From the NCBI GenBank assembly GCA_050251815.1, contig JBFWMB010000009.1, positions 21,043-85,042 on the forward strand: a DNA stretch of 64,000 nt, read 5' to 3'. The DNA comes from GWE2-40-63 sp050251815. GTDB lineage: Bacteria > Bacteroidota > Bacteroidia > Bacteroidales > SZUA-534. The position numbers and the translations under genes were made by a program. The notes beneath the pieces were generated by a model that was not told where the DNA came from, searched no databases, and saw only the letters and a list, made by a program, of their open reading frames with translations. Shown piece after piece: positions 16,636 through 23,442 of the stretch (within the stretch, counting starts at the first letter, position 1; each line of letters opens with the position of its first letter).

Positions 16636-17044
16636 TTCCCGTTACACACAAGGGGGTTTTCCGAGGCTTTCATTGGAATTCCCGCTGCATATATCAGGGT
16701 TTCCGCTCCATACACTACCATTCCCGCTCCATTAAATGATGTTTCCGCTCCATAAACCGGGGTTTCCGCTATATACACCGGCATTCCCGGGCCATTAAAT
16801 GGCATTTCCGCTAAATACACTTGCATTCCCGCTACATAAAATGGAGTTCTCGCTCCATTAAATGATGTTTCCGCTACATAAACCGGCATTCCCGCTACAT
16901 TAAATGGCATTCTCGCTACTGACATTGGGATTTCCACTACATACACTGGTATTTCCGCTGCTTACATTGGGGTTTCCGCTACTTGGGCCGGGATTCCAAC
17001 TGCTTACATTGGGGTTTCCTCAACATACATCAAGGCTCCCGCTA
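16636..17044. repeat. 21-bp tandem array, about 19 degenerate units
   Basis: Nearly every 21 bases there is a TTTCCGCT or TTCCCGCT core, followed by a variable part such as ACATAAACCGG, CCATTAAATGATG or ACATTGGGG. Unit starts can be read at 16679, 16700, 16721, 16742 and onward in register. Neighbouring units are not identical, but some pairs recur about six units apart, suggesting duplication of blocks. Since 21 is a multiple of 3, the minus strand reads as a seven-residue repeat (AGMPVYV, AETSFNG), but the frame is closed upstream. Units abut with no spacers, so this is not a CRISPR array. Confidence 0.9.
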
Positions 17045-17155
17045 ATTAATAGTGAAAAATGAATAGTGAACAGCAATGTCTTGGGTCTAGCCTGCCTAAC
17101 GATCAGGTAGACGTCTAATAGTCTGCAATCCAGTGATTCTGTGATTCTGTTACCC

Positions 17156-17194
17156 GGCAATCCAGCAACCAGCAACCAGCAACCAGTAACCAGC
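17156..17194. repeat. 7-bp tandem repeat (CAACCAG)
   Basis: About five consecutive near-copies of CAACCAG or CAATCCAG are visible. This is a simple microsatellite with no coding content. Confidence 0.7.
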
Positions 17195-17250
17195 CTCCGT
17201 ATTCCTTTTTGTCTGGCGTCTTTTGTCTAGAGTCTAAATTCCATTTTGAA

Positions 17251-17283
17251 AATTCGTGAAAATTCGTGTAATTCGTGGCTAAA
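17251..17283 (+). repeat. ATTCGTG interspersed repeat, triple
   Basis: Three successive ATTCGTG heptamers (AATTCGTGAAAATTCGTG, then TAATTCGTGGCTAAAA) end 9-11 bp before the ATG of the WbpL-like gene. The repeat therefore forms that gene's 5' leader. Confidence 0.7.
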
Positions 17284-17291
17284 ATAACAAT

Positions 17292-18269
17292 ATGATATAC
17301 CTAATAGCACTACTTACTTCAATTGGACTGACCTACTTAGTCCGCCAGCTGGCCCTTAAAAAGAACATCATCGACAATCCCAACGAACGCAGCTCACACA
17401 CCGTGCCTACGCCTCGTGGGGGAGGACTGGCCATAGTGCTGGTTTGGTTTGGCGGATTATTGCTGCTTTTTCTGCAACATAAGATAGAGGCATCGCTGTT
17501 TTTTGCCTTGCTTTCGGGTCTGGTGCTGGCGGTGGTGAGTTTCCTCGACGATATCTTCGACCTAAAGCCCATTATCCGCATACTGGCTCAGGCCTTTTCG
17601 GCTTTGGGAGCCCTTTATTTTTTAGGAGGCTTTCAATTACTGCCCGACTTAAACCATACCTTTGTGGTTTGGATATTGAATTTTCTTTTTTTTATAGGCA
17701 TTATCTGGTTCATCAATCTGTTTAACTTTCTCGATGGTATCGACGGCTATGCCTCTCAGGAAGCTATTATGGTGGCTGCCGGTTTGCTGCTGCTTACCAG
17801 AAATCAACTCTTAGGACTTTTAATGGCAGCCGTGGCCGGATTCCTTTGCTGGAACCGTCCCAAGGCAAAGATATTCATGGGCGATGTGGGCAGTACCCAA
17901 TTGGGTTTTGTATTGGTGGTTCTGGGCCTTTATTTCCACAACACTGGAGAAATAAGCATTTTAAGCTGGCTGGTACTGACTTCCCTTTTTTGGTTCGATG
18001 CCACCTTTACCCTTTACCGGCGCTGGCGAAATAAGGAACAACTGAGCAAAGCACATAAAAAGCATGCTTATCAGCGTTTAACGCAGGGGGGCTGGTCGCA
18101 TCTAAAGGTCGATCTTTGGGCCATGGGATTAAACTTCTTATTTATTGCCGCCGTTTACCTCACACAGCAGCATTTGGCTTACCAATGGGTTTTACTTATT
18201 GGGGTAGTTATTTTGCTAGTTGCAATAAACTATCGCGTCGATAGCATTTTCGGATTCCGAAAGGATTAA
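17292..18269 (+). CDS. WbpL/WecA-type undecaprenyl-phosphate sugar-1-phosphate transferase
   Basis: This 325-residue polytopic enzyme of the MraY/WecA/WbpL superfamily links the first HexNAc-1-phosphate to undecaprenyl phosphate in the inner membrane. Key motifs are NERSSHTVPTPRGGG near residue 36, SFLDDIFDLK with the catalytic Asp pair near 89, FNFLDGIDGYA near 148, and FMGDVGSTQLGF near 195. The cytoplasmic loop HKKHAYQRLTQGGW with conserved His residues is typical of the WbpL branch, which takes UDP-QuiNAc or UDP-FucNAc. The WbpV-like reductase at 13159 would supply that donor. It is one of two initiating enzymes in the locus. Confidence 0.88.
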   Translation: MIYLIALLTSIGLTYLVRQLALKKNIIDNPNERSSHTVPTPRGGGLAIVLVWFGGLLLLFLQHKIEASLFFALLSGLVLAVVSFLDDIFDLKPIIRILAQAFSALGALYFLGGFQLLPDLNHTFVVWILNFLFFIGIIWFINLFNFLDGIDGYASQEAIMVAAGLLLLTRNQLLGLLMAAVAGFLCWNRPKAKIFMGDVGSTQLGFVLVVLGLYFHNTGEISILSWLVLTSLFWFDATFTLYRRWRNKEQLSKAHKKHAYQRLTQGGWSHLKVDLWAMGLNFLFIAAVYLTQQHLAYQWVLLIGVVILLVAINYRVDSIFGFRKD

Positions 18270-18284
18270 TTGGTGATCTGCATT

Positions 18285-18302
18285 TATTCGTGTAAATTCG
18301 TA
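18285..18302 (+). repeat. ATTCGTG interspersed repeat
   Basis: TTATTCGTGTAAATTCG lies between the WbpL-like gene and hicB, 24 bp before the hicB start. Confidence 0.6.
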
Positions 18303-18325
18303 CTTTCATTGAAAAAGGAATAAAA

Positions 18326-18550
18326 ATGAAGAATATAGAGTTAACAGCAGTTTTTGAACCTTGTTCTGAAGGGGGCTTTCTAGCCTATATTCAAGAAATA
18401 CAGGGGATTAACAGTCAGGGAGAAACCATTGAAGAGGCTAAAGAAAACCTGGCTGATGCGGTAAATCTAATGTTTGAGGAAATCCGAAGTAAATCGTTTT
18501 CAAGTAAAACAAAAAAGTTGATCACACAGACATTGACTTTTAATTTTTAA
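18326..18550 (+). CDS. hicB: HicB-type antitoxin
   Basis: This 74-residue protein has the HicB partial RNase-H-like fold: LTAVFEPCSEGGFLAYIQEIQGINSQGETIEEAKENLADAVNLMFEE. HicB proteins bind and block the HicA mRNA interferase. It is short and seems to lack the C-terminal ribbon-helix-helix or HTH found in DNA-binding HicB forms, so self-repression may be weak or absent. Its stop overlaps the start of hicA by one base (TAATG), implying coupled translation. The order is antitoxin first. It sits between repeats in the polysaccharide locus and shares no role with it. Confidence 0.82.
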   Translation: MKNIELTAVFEPCSEGGFLAYIQEIQGINSQGETIEEAKENLADAVNLMFEEIRSKSFSSKTKKLITQTLTFNF

Positions 18551-18741
18551 TGAAAAGAAATAAACTACTGAAATATCTTGTAAAGAACCAATGCGTTTTA
18601 GTAAGAGAAGGTGGTAAGCACTCTCTTTACAAAAATTTGCTAAATGGAAAACTTACCACAGTTCCACGACATCCTGATATTAAAGAGGGCCTTTGTCGTA
18701 AAATTTGTAAAGATTTGGATTTGCCTGATATTTTAAAGTAA
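18550..18741 (+). CDS. hicA: HicA-type mRNA interferase toxin
   Basis: This 63-residue protein has a dsRBD-like HicA fold. KLLKYLVKNQCVLVREGGKHSLYKN carries the catalytic His at residue 24 (GGKHSLY), and TTVPRHPDIKEGLCRKICKDLDL matches the conserved VPRHxxIKxGxxRxIxKxL end of the family. HicA cleaves mRNA and tmRNA and is neutralised by HicB. Key residues are intact, so it could be active. Confidence 0.85.
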   Translation: MKRNKLLKYLVKNQCVLVREGGKHSLYKNLLNGKLTTVPRHPDIKEGLCRKICKDLDLPDILK

Positions 18742-18798
18742 TTCCAAAATTGAATATTAGTGTAAACCAAGAGTCGCTTTTTCATGACTGATAGGAAT

Positions 18799-18867
18799 AA
18801 TTCGTATCAACCCGCCTGAACGGACGGGCAGGCCCGCCTGGCCGCAGGACAGGTTCTTGGACAAAAA
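18799..18867 (+). repeat. composite repeat: ATTCGT flank plus two GC palindromes
   Basis: AATTCGTATCAA, then CCCGCCTGAACGGACGGGCA followed by GGCCCGCCTGGCC and GCAGGACAGG, then TTCTTGGACAAAAAA. The two GC-rich palindromes sit where the copy at 711-742 has only TAAA, suggesting insertion into the AT-rich repeat. Confidence 0.65.
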
Positions 18868-18870
18868 AGA

Positions 18871-18940
18871 ATGACTCAAAAAGCACACTACTATTCTCCG
18901 ATAAGAACAGCTCACTATGTCAGCTATTTTTAGATTACCG
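18871..18940 (+). pseudogene. decayed duplicate of the 5' end of the polymerase-transferase fusion gene
   Basis: ATGACTCAAAAAGC, then CTATTCTCCGATAAGAACAG and CAGCTATTTTTAGATT, parallels the first 70 bases of the gene at 19140 (ATGACTCAAAAAAAC, CTATTCTCCGATAAGAACCG, CAACTCTTCCAGATT), with a one-base indel that breaks the frame. In both copies the ATG follows a composite repeat, so repeat and gene start were duplicated together, about 270 bp apart. Confidence 0.75.
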
Positions 18941-19080
18941 TCAAATTTTGTTTTTACGCTGAGTACATTCGGCTTGTTTTTATCAGTACAAAATGCTTAG
19001 TTTGTATTTTCCTAAATAAAAAATAGAGAAAAGTAATATTTGTGTGTACTATATGCCTTGTTTTGATGACAGAAAAAAAA

Positions 19081-19130
19081 CCCGCCTGACCGTCGGGCAG
19101 GTTCGTGTACATTAGTGGAATTAGTGGCTT
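19081..19130 (+). repeat. composite repeat: GC palindrome plus ATTAGTGG words
   Basis: CCCGCCTGACC/GTCGGGCAGG palindrome, then TTCGTGTACATTAGTGG and AATTAGTGGCTT. It ends about 10 bp before the ATG of the fusion gene. Confidence 0.65.
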
Positions 19131-19139
19131 AAAGCATTT

Positions 19140-21095
19140 ATGACTCAAAAAAACAACCAACTATTCTCCGATAAGAACCGCTCCCTAAGCCAACTCTTCC
19201 AGATTGCTGTTGCCCTCTGGTTTTTCCGTATGGTACTGCCGGGCATGTTATACTTGTTTTTACCGGTATTTATTGCTTTGGTCGCGTTTTTACTGCTCAA
19301 ACACCACCGGGCTATATTTCATAAAACAGCCATTTTTGAGTTCCTCAAAACCTTCAATCCTCTGGTTATTTTGGGACTCTTGTTTATTTATGCCCTATTA
19401 CTATCAAACAGTCTTTACGAGCGCTCCCTTCGCGACCTGTTTGAGTTTGGTGTGAACCTTACCTTTTTAGTGATCTTCTTCAACCTTACCTACAGGGCTC
19501 GTAAAAAAGCAGGTTTTATTCATGTCTTTAATAAGATGACCCGCATCATCTGGATTTCTGCTTTTATGGTAGCCGTACTGGGTTTAATAAAACATCTGAT
19601 GCAATGGGGCGGCATTAACCTGCCAATTGATTCCCAGTTTGGAACCACCTTTAATCAGGATAAAAACTTCTTTGCTTTGTATTCCATGCTGGGTATTATT
19701 GGCCTACTGCCCCGTCTGGCCAAAGCCTCTACTTTTTTTCACAGTTTCATCAGCCAGTCCATTTTAACGGTGTTGATTTTAAATATTGTTTTTTCCTATT
19801 CGTACCGTTCACCCCTGTTGTTGGGCTTGTTAGCCCTGATGCTCCTGGTTTTGCTTGTTTTGGGATTTAGTTCCCAGGCCAACGATTTTGTGAGGCAACT
19901 GAGCCATAACCTGCGGGTTTTTACCCTGGTTTATTTTCTCGCGACATTTACATTTATTATTGGTTTTAACAGAGAAAACTCAGGCATTCAGAAGCTCGGA
20001 AATAACTATATTAAACAAGTATTTTCGGTACATTATAACAAAATCGATGAGTCTTTATTATACCTTACCTTCCATTTCGATAAATGGTCGTATGCCCTCG
20101 ATTTATTTAACCAGCGTTCAACAGCCGAAAAGTTGCTGGGCGATGGCTTCGATTACCTTTCAGCCTATGGTTTGCAATTCAATCAGGATGCAGCGTTAAC
20201 CGATTACCCGCATAATCCGGTATTGTCGGCCTTGCTGTATTCCGGCGTGGTGGGAGCAGTCTTTATACTTTTCTTTATTTTGGTAGCCTTGTATTATGGA
20301 GGCATTTACTTTCGGAAATATCCTTTGTATTCCATGATGCTTTATACCTCCATGCTCTTTGTGCTTTTTAGCGGGAACAGCTTGTTCAGCGTACCCATCT
20401 TTCTGTTTTTGTTCTCACTGGCATTTATGATTCGTCATCAGGAGATTTCGGAGTTGAACCTGATTATGAACTTGCAAAAACCAGGGGCTAAATTCATTAA
20501 GGAAACCTTCGATTACATCCTGGCATCCTTGGCGCTGGTAATTTTGTCGCCCCTTTTACTGTTTATCAGTCTGGTGGTGGGTTTTACCATGGGATGGCCC
20601 GTAGTTTATACCCAGGTGCGCATCGGTCAAAACGGGAAACCCTTTAAGCTGCATAAGTTCCGTAGCATGAAAAAAGTAAAATCTGATACTACCGTAGCTG
20701 CTCGCGAACAAAACCGCATTACACGCTTTGGCCGGATGATGCGAAAATACAAGCTCGACGAATTGCCCGAGCTTTGGAACATTATTCGGGGCGATATGAG
20801 TTTTGTGGGGCCGCGTCCCGATGTACCCGGTTATGCCGATAAACTGCTGGGCGACGATCGGGTAATTCTTCAGCTCAAACCCGGATTAACCGGAGCAGCT
20901 TCTTTAAAATACATGCATGAAGAGGAACTATTGAAAAAGCAACCGAATCCGCAGGAATACAACGACAAGGTTATCTTTCCCGATAAGGTACTGGTGAATA
21001 AAAAATACATGGAAAAATGGACGCTGTGGTTAGACCTGAAATTAATTGCTTTAACCGCATTTGGCCGCGCCCAACACGAAGATCGGTTCTTGTAA
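19140..21095 (+). CDS. fusion: O-antigen polymerase-like membrane domain + initiating sugar-phosphate transferase
   Basis: This is a single 651-residue open frame. Residues 1 to about 435 form a polytopic Wzy/WaaL-like domain with about ten spans, with NQDKNFFALYSMLGII, LLGDGFDYLSAYG, TDYPHNPVLSALLYSGVVG and LFSGNSLFSVPIF. All have counterparts in the protein at 10216. Residues about 454-651 are a complete bacterial sugar transferase (PglC/WcaJ catalytic module): KETFDYILASLALVILSPLL membrane helix, VYTQVRIGQNGKPFKLHKFRSM, ITRFGRMMRKYKLDELPELWNIIRGDMSFVGPRPD and LKPGLTGAASLKY. The second domain starts repeat units on undecaprenyl phosphate; the first would polymerise or transfer them. I know of no routine occurrence of this fusion. 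No frameshift is needed to join the halves. Confidence 0.85.
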   Translation: MTQKNNQLFSDKNRSLSQLFQIAVALWFFRMVLPGMLYLFLPVFIALVAFLLLKHHRAIFHKTAIFEFLKTFNPLVILGLLFIYALLLSNSLYERSLRDLFEFGVNLTFLVIFFNLTYRARKKAGFIHVFNKMTRIIWISAFMVAVLGLIKHLMQWGGINLPIDSQFGTTFNQDKNFFALYSMLGIIGLLPRLAKASTFFHSFISQSILTVLILNIVFSYSYRSPLLLGLLALMLLVLLVLGFSSQANDFVRQLSHNLRVFTLVYFLATFTFIIGFNRENSGIQKLGNNYIKQVFSVHYNKIDESLLYLTFHFDKWSYALDLFNQRSTAEKLLGDGFDYLSAYGLQFNQDAALTDYPHNPVLSALLYSGVVGAVFILFFILVALYYGGIYFRKYPLYSMMLYTSMLFVLFSGNSLFSVPIFLFLFSLAFMIRHQEISELNLIMNLQKPGAKFIKETFDYILASLALVILSPLLLFISLVVGFTMGWPVVYTQVRIGQNGKPFKLHKFRSMKKVKSDTTVAAREQNRITRFGRMMRKYKLDELPELWNIIRGDMSFVGPRPDVPGYADKLLGDDRVILQLKPGLTGAASLKYMHEEELLKKQPNPQEYNDKVIFPDKVLVNKKYMEKWTLWLDLKLIALTAFGRAQHEDRFL

Positions 21096-21195
21096 GCATA
21101 GCTTTTACTTCATTGTTTTTTACAATTGTTCGGCAAATTTTATGCTAGATTATAAATTATTCTATATAGTGGTGATGGATAATTGATTAAATGAT

Positions 21196-21335
21196 AAAAA
21201 AGCATTAAATGGGCTTCCAAAAAATAGCAATCGGAATCGAAATAATCACTTAGGAAGACCGGGAAGCTGATCCCGCTTTGCGGGAGAAGATCACCCGGCC
21301 GCACTTAGTGATTGTAAAGATGTAGATGCTTTTTT
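21196..21335. repeat. nested inverted-repeat element
   Basis: The outer arms AAAAAAGCAT (21196-21205) and ATGCTTTTTT (21326-21335) are perfect inverted repeats. The next arms, AATCACT (21244-21250) and AGTGATT (21307-21313), also pair, as do CCGGG and CCCGG. The innermost hairpin is TCCCGC-TTT-GCGGGA (21271-21285). The symmetry suggests a MITE-like or REP-like element or a folded RNA. The poly-T after the right arm could also act as a terminator for the fusion gene. Confidence 0.7.
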
Positions 21336-21376
21336 TTGGTGCCTTGACTTTCCTGCCTGGCCGGCAGACAGGTTTG

Positions 21377-21439
21377 CTTCGTTTTTGGGTCGACCGAGCT
21401 TGCGAGTTCATGACCGAAGGGAATAACCCAAAAATGAAG
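21377..21439. repeat. second inverted repeat
   Basis: CTTCGTTTTTGGGT (21377-21390) and ACCCAAAAATGAAG (21426-21439) pair with one mismatch. Nearby outer words (CTTGACTTT at about 21344 and GAAAAGTAAG at about 21459) hint at a longer imperfect palindrome. A GC-rich CTGCCTGGCCGGCAG palindrome lies just before it. Confidence 0.6.
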
Positions 21440-21864
21440 AGCCTAGCCGGCTTGAGGCGAAAAGTAAGAACTATTTTATCATATCATTATCAATCTTATT
21501 CTGAATAAGGAGATCAACCAGCTTTCTTTAATTTTGCCAGATACTAAAGAATATTTTTTTAGAAACACTTTTATTACGCAATAATTTGTGTAAACGAAAT
21601 GTAGTATTCTCATACCAAAAGGAATATTTTGTGTGAAGCTGCCCGAAGATCAGCCCGATCCGTGGACAACAAAATGAATAGCGGATAAGCTTTTCCTGAG
21701 TCTTGGACTTAACTTGCAAAATTTATTTTAACTGGATTTTGGTTTAGGAATAATTTTATTCATGTAATTCGTGAACTTAGCGAAGCGTTCTCATGAACAA
21801 TGTGAATAAATTCGTAGCTAAAACAGCTATTTTTTCTATATTTAGCCCTCCAAATAATTACTAT

Positions 21865-22998
21865 ATGCACGAAAAAATCTGGCTCTCGCCACCTCACATG
21901 AGTGGCAATGAACAAAAATACATCAAACTGGCTTTCGACGAGAATTATATAGCTCCCCTGGGGTCTAACCTTACCGGATTCGAGAATGAACTGGGGAAGT
22001 ATCTGGGAGTTCCACATGTACTTATGTTGACCTCAGGCACCTCTGCCATTCATACGGCCATGCTGGTATTGGGAATAAAAGAAGGTGACGCGGTTATTGC
22101 ACCCACGTTTACTTTTGCTGCCTGTGTAAATCCAATCATTTATCAACGGGCCACGCCTGTTTTTGTCGATAGCGATGTGGAATCGTGGAACATGAATCCC
22201 GAGCTTTTGGAACAGGCCATAAGCGAACAGATTAAACTAGGCAAAAAGCCCAAAGCTATAGTTATGGTTCATTTATACGGCATGCCTGCCCGGATGAAGG
22301 ACCTTCGCGAAATTGCCGATAACTACGGCATTCCAATCATTGAAGACGCTGCCGAAGCTCTGGGTAGCGAATACCAAAATCAGCCCTGTGGCACTCTCGG
22401 CGATTTATCCATTATTTCGTTTAACGGAAATAAAATAATTACCACCAGTGGGGGGGGAGCGCTTATCTCCAGAAACAAGGAGTATATATCCCGTGCCCGG
22501 TTCTTAACTACGCAGGCTAAGGATGATGCGCCGCATTACCAGCATTCCGAAATTGGCTACAATTACCGTATGAGCAACGTAGTGGCCGGAATAGGTCGCG
22601 GACAATTGGAAGTATTGGAAAACCGCATTAAAAAGCGCCGCGCCAATCACGATTTTTACTTTAAGCGTTTGGGTAAAATTCCGGGAATCACCTTCCTGCG
22701 CGAACGTCCGGGAGTGTTTTCCAACTTTTGGCTCACTACCATTGTGGTAAATCCCGAAATGACAGGCGGTGTCAATCGCGAGCACCTGCGACTGGCTTTG
22801 GAGGCAGAGAATATTGAAAGCCGCCCGCTTTGGAAACCCATGCACCTGCAGCCGGTGTTCGAAAAATATCCCGCTTATGTCGATGGAACTTCGGAAGCGC
22901 TTTTCAGAGATGGATTGTGCCTTCCTTCGGGTTCCAACCTTACTGACGAACAAAAAGAGCGGGTGGTGACTACCCTGATTAAAACGCTAAACCGATAA
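21865..22998 (+). CDS. DegT/DnrJ/EryC1 aminotransferase (PglE/EpsN-like)
   Basis: This 377-residue PLP enzyme starts MHEKIWLSPPHMSGNEQKYI, as PglE/EpsN-type sugar aminotransferases do. TSGTSAIHTAMLVLGI binds the PLP phosphate, EDAAEALGS carries the PLP-ring Asp, and SFNGNKIITTSGGG contains the Schiff-base Lys. It should aminate a UDP-4-keto-6-deoxy-GlcNAc at C4, giving a 4-amino sugar. The matching dehydratase and acetyltransferase are not in the window. I chose ATG 21865. The in-frame ATG at 21793 lies in repeat-derived leader sequence. Several glycans could use the product, including the chain started by the PglC-like domain at 19140, a common pairing in di-N-acetylbacillosamine-type pathways. 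Confidence 0.88.
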   Translation: MHEKIWLSPPHMSGNEQKYIKLAFDENYIAPLGSNLTGFENELGKYLGVPHVLMLTSGTSAIHTAMLVLGIKEGDAVIAPTFTFAACVNPIIYQRATPVFVDSDVESWNMNPELLEQAISEQIKLGKKPKAIVMVHLYGMPARMKDLREIADNYGIPIIEDAAEALGSEYQNQPCGTLGDLSIISFNGNKIITTSGGGALISRNKEYISRARFLTTQAKDDAPHYQHSEIGYNYRMSNVVAGIGRGQLEVLENRIKKRRANHDFYFKRLGKIPGITFLRERPGVFSNFWLTTIVVNPEMTGGVNREHLRLALEAENIESRPLWKPMHLQPVFEKYPAYVDGTSEALFRDGLCLPSGSNLTDEQKERVVTTLIKTLNR

Positions 22999-22999
22999 G

Positions 23000-23091
23000 G
23001 ATTTAGTGAATAGTGCATAGTTTAAATATTCTTCATTTTTAGTTTTTCATTTTTCACTATTAGTTATTAGTTTTTCACTATTAGTTATATC
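23000..23091. repeat. AT-rich AGTGAATAGTG / TTTTTCACTATTAG array, left of the four-helix gene
   Basis: TAGTGAATAGTGCATAG is followed by multiple TTTTTCA and CACTATTAGTTAT words up to the ATG at 23092. Similar words in both orientations follow the gene (23443-23585), so the gene is framed by them. Confidence 0.6.
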
Positions 23092-23442
23092 ATGGCTGAA
23101 TCGGTTTTAAAAACAAAAAGCTACCAATTTGCTTTGGAAATAATAGTAGTAGCTAAGAACTTAAATGAACAAAGAGAATTTATTCTTAGCAAACAAATTC
23201 TGAGGAGCGGAACTGCTATAGGAGCATTAATTCGTGAAGCTGAATTTGCTCAAAGTAGAAAAGACTTTATTTCAAAATTGAGTATTGCATTAAAAGAGGC
23301 CAATGAGACAGAATATTGGTTATCATTATTGGCAGACTCTAATTATTTGGAAAAAGAACCTCATACAAAACTTAGTAATGAAGTACTCGAACTTATTAAA
23401 TTGTTAGTATCCAGTATTAGAACATCAAAATCAAAACTTTAA
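23092..23442 (+). CDS. four-helix-bundle protein (23S rRNA IVS-type)
   Basis: This 116-residue all-helical protein has TKSYQFALEIIVVAKNLNEQREFILSKQILRSGTAIGALIREAEFAQSRKDFISKLSIALKEANETEYWLSLL, the hallmark of the S23/IVP family. That family was first seen in intervening sequences of 23S rRNA genes and is common as stand-alone genes in Bacteroidota. It forms pentameric bundles; its cellular role is unknown. No rRNA is near. The gene is framed on both sides by AT-rich AGTGAATAGTG-type arrays, consistent with a mobile passenger. Confidence 0.85.
   Translation: MAESVLKTKSYQFALEIIVVAKNLNEQREFILSKQILRSGTAIGALIREAEFAQSRKDFISKLSIALKEANETEYWLSLLADSNYLEKEPHTKLSNEVLELIKLLVSSIRTSKSKL

Larger units (their letters stand above)
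17045..17291. other. low-complexity intergenic stretch with short tandem words
   Basis: After the 21-bp array come AATAGTGAAAAATGAATAGTGAAC, best described as repeats of ATAGTGAA, then GTGATTCTGTGATTCTG, and then a CAACCAG tandem (17156-17194). A copy of the ATTCGTG repeat ends the stretch. The AATAGTGAA words recur around the four-helix-bundle gene at 23092. Confidence 0.55.
18742..19139. other. 398-bp stretch with repeats and a decayed gene copy
   Basis: It holds a composite repeat (18799-18867), a decayed copy of the first 70 bases of the downstream gene (18871-18940), and a second composite repeat (19081-19130). No intact gene is visible. The short frame on the minus strand at 18954-19160 is repeat-derived. 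Confidence 0.6.
21096..21864. other. 769-bp stretch with nested inverted repeats
   Basis: There is no convincing gene. Two nested inverted-repeat structures occupy 21196-21335 and 21377-21439, and two partial ATTCGTG repeats lie at 21758-21778 and 21805-21823, the latter overlapping the leader of the aminotransferase. A 60-codon frame at 21326-21508 runs through the second structure and is judged spurious. Confidence 0.6.

Noticed and set aside
16623..16946. 107-codon minus-strand frame of heptapeptide repeats as a gene
   Set aside because: It is a by-product of a 21-bp (multiple of 3) repeat; starts at a GTG in mid-array with stops just upstream, no signal and no ribosome site.
16636..17044. 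CRISPR array
   Set aside because: Units are contiguous, 21 bp long and degenerate; there are no unique spacers and no cas genes.
18954..19160. 68-codon minus-strand frame (with NLPDGQAG)
   Set aside because: The word comes from translating the GC-rich palindromic repeat; overlaps the start of the fusion gene.
21326..21508. 60-codon frame as a gene
   Set aside because: It runs through an inverted repeat and GC palindrome; no domain and no homologue pattern.
22504..22953. 149-codon minus-strand frame inside the aminotransferase
   Set aside because: Antisense shadow of a gene with complete catalytic motifs.
23092..23442. an rRNA intervening sequence around the four-helix-bundle gene
   Set aside because: No 23S rRNA sequence is visible on either side.
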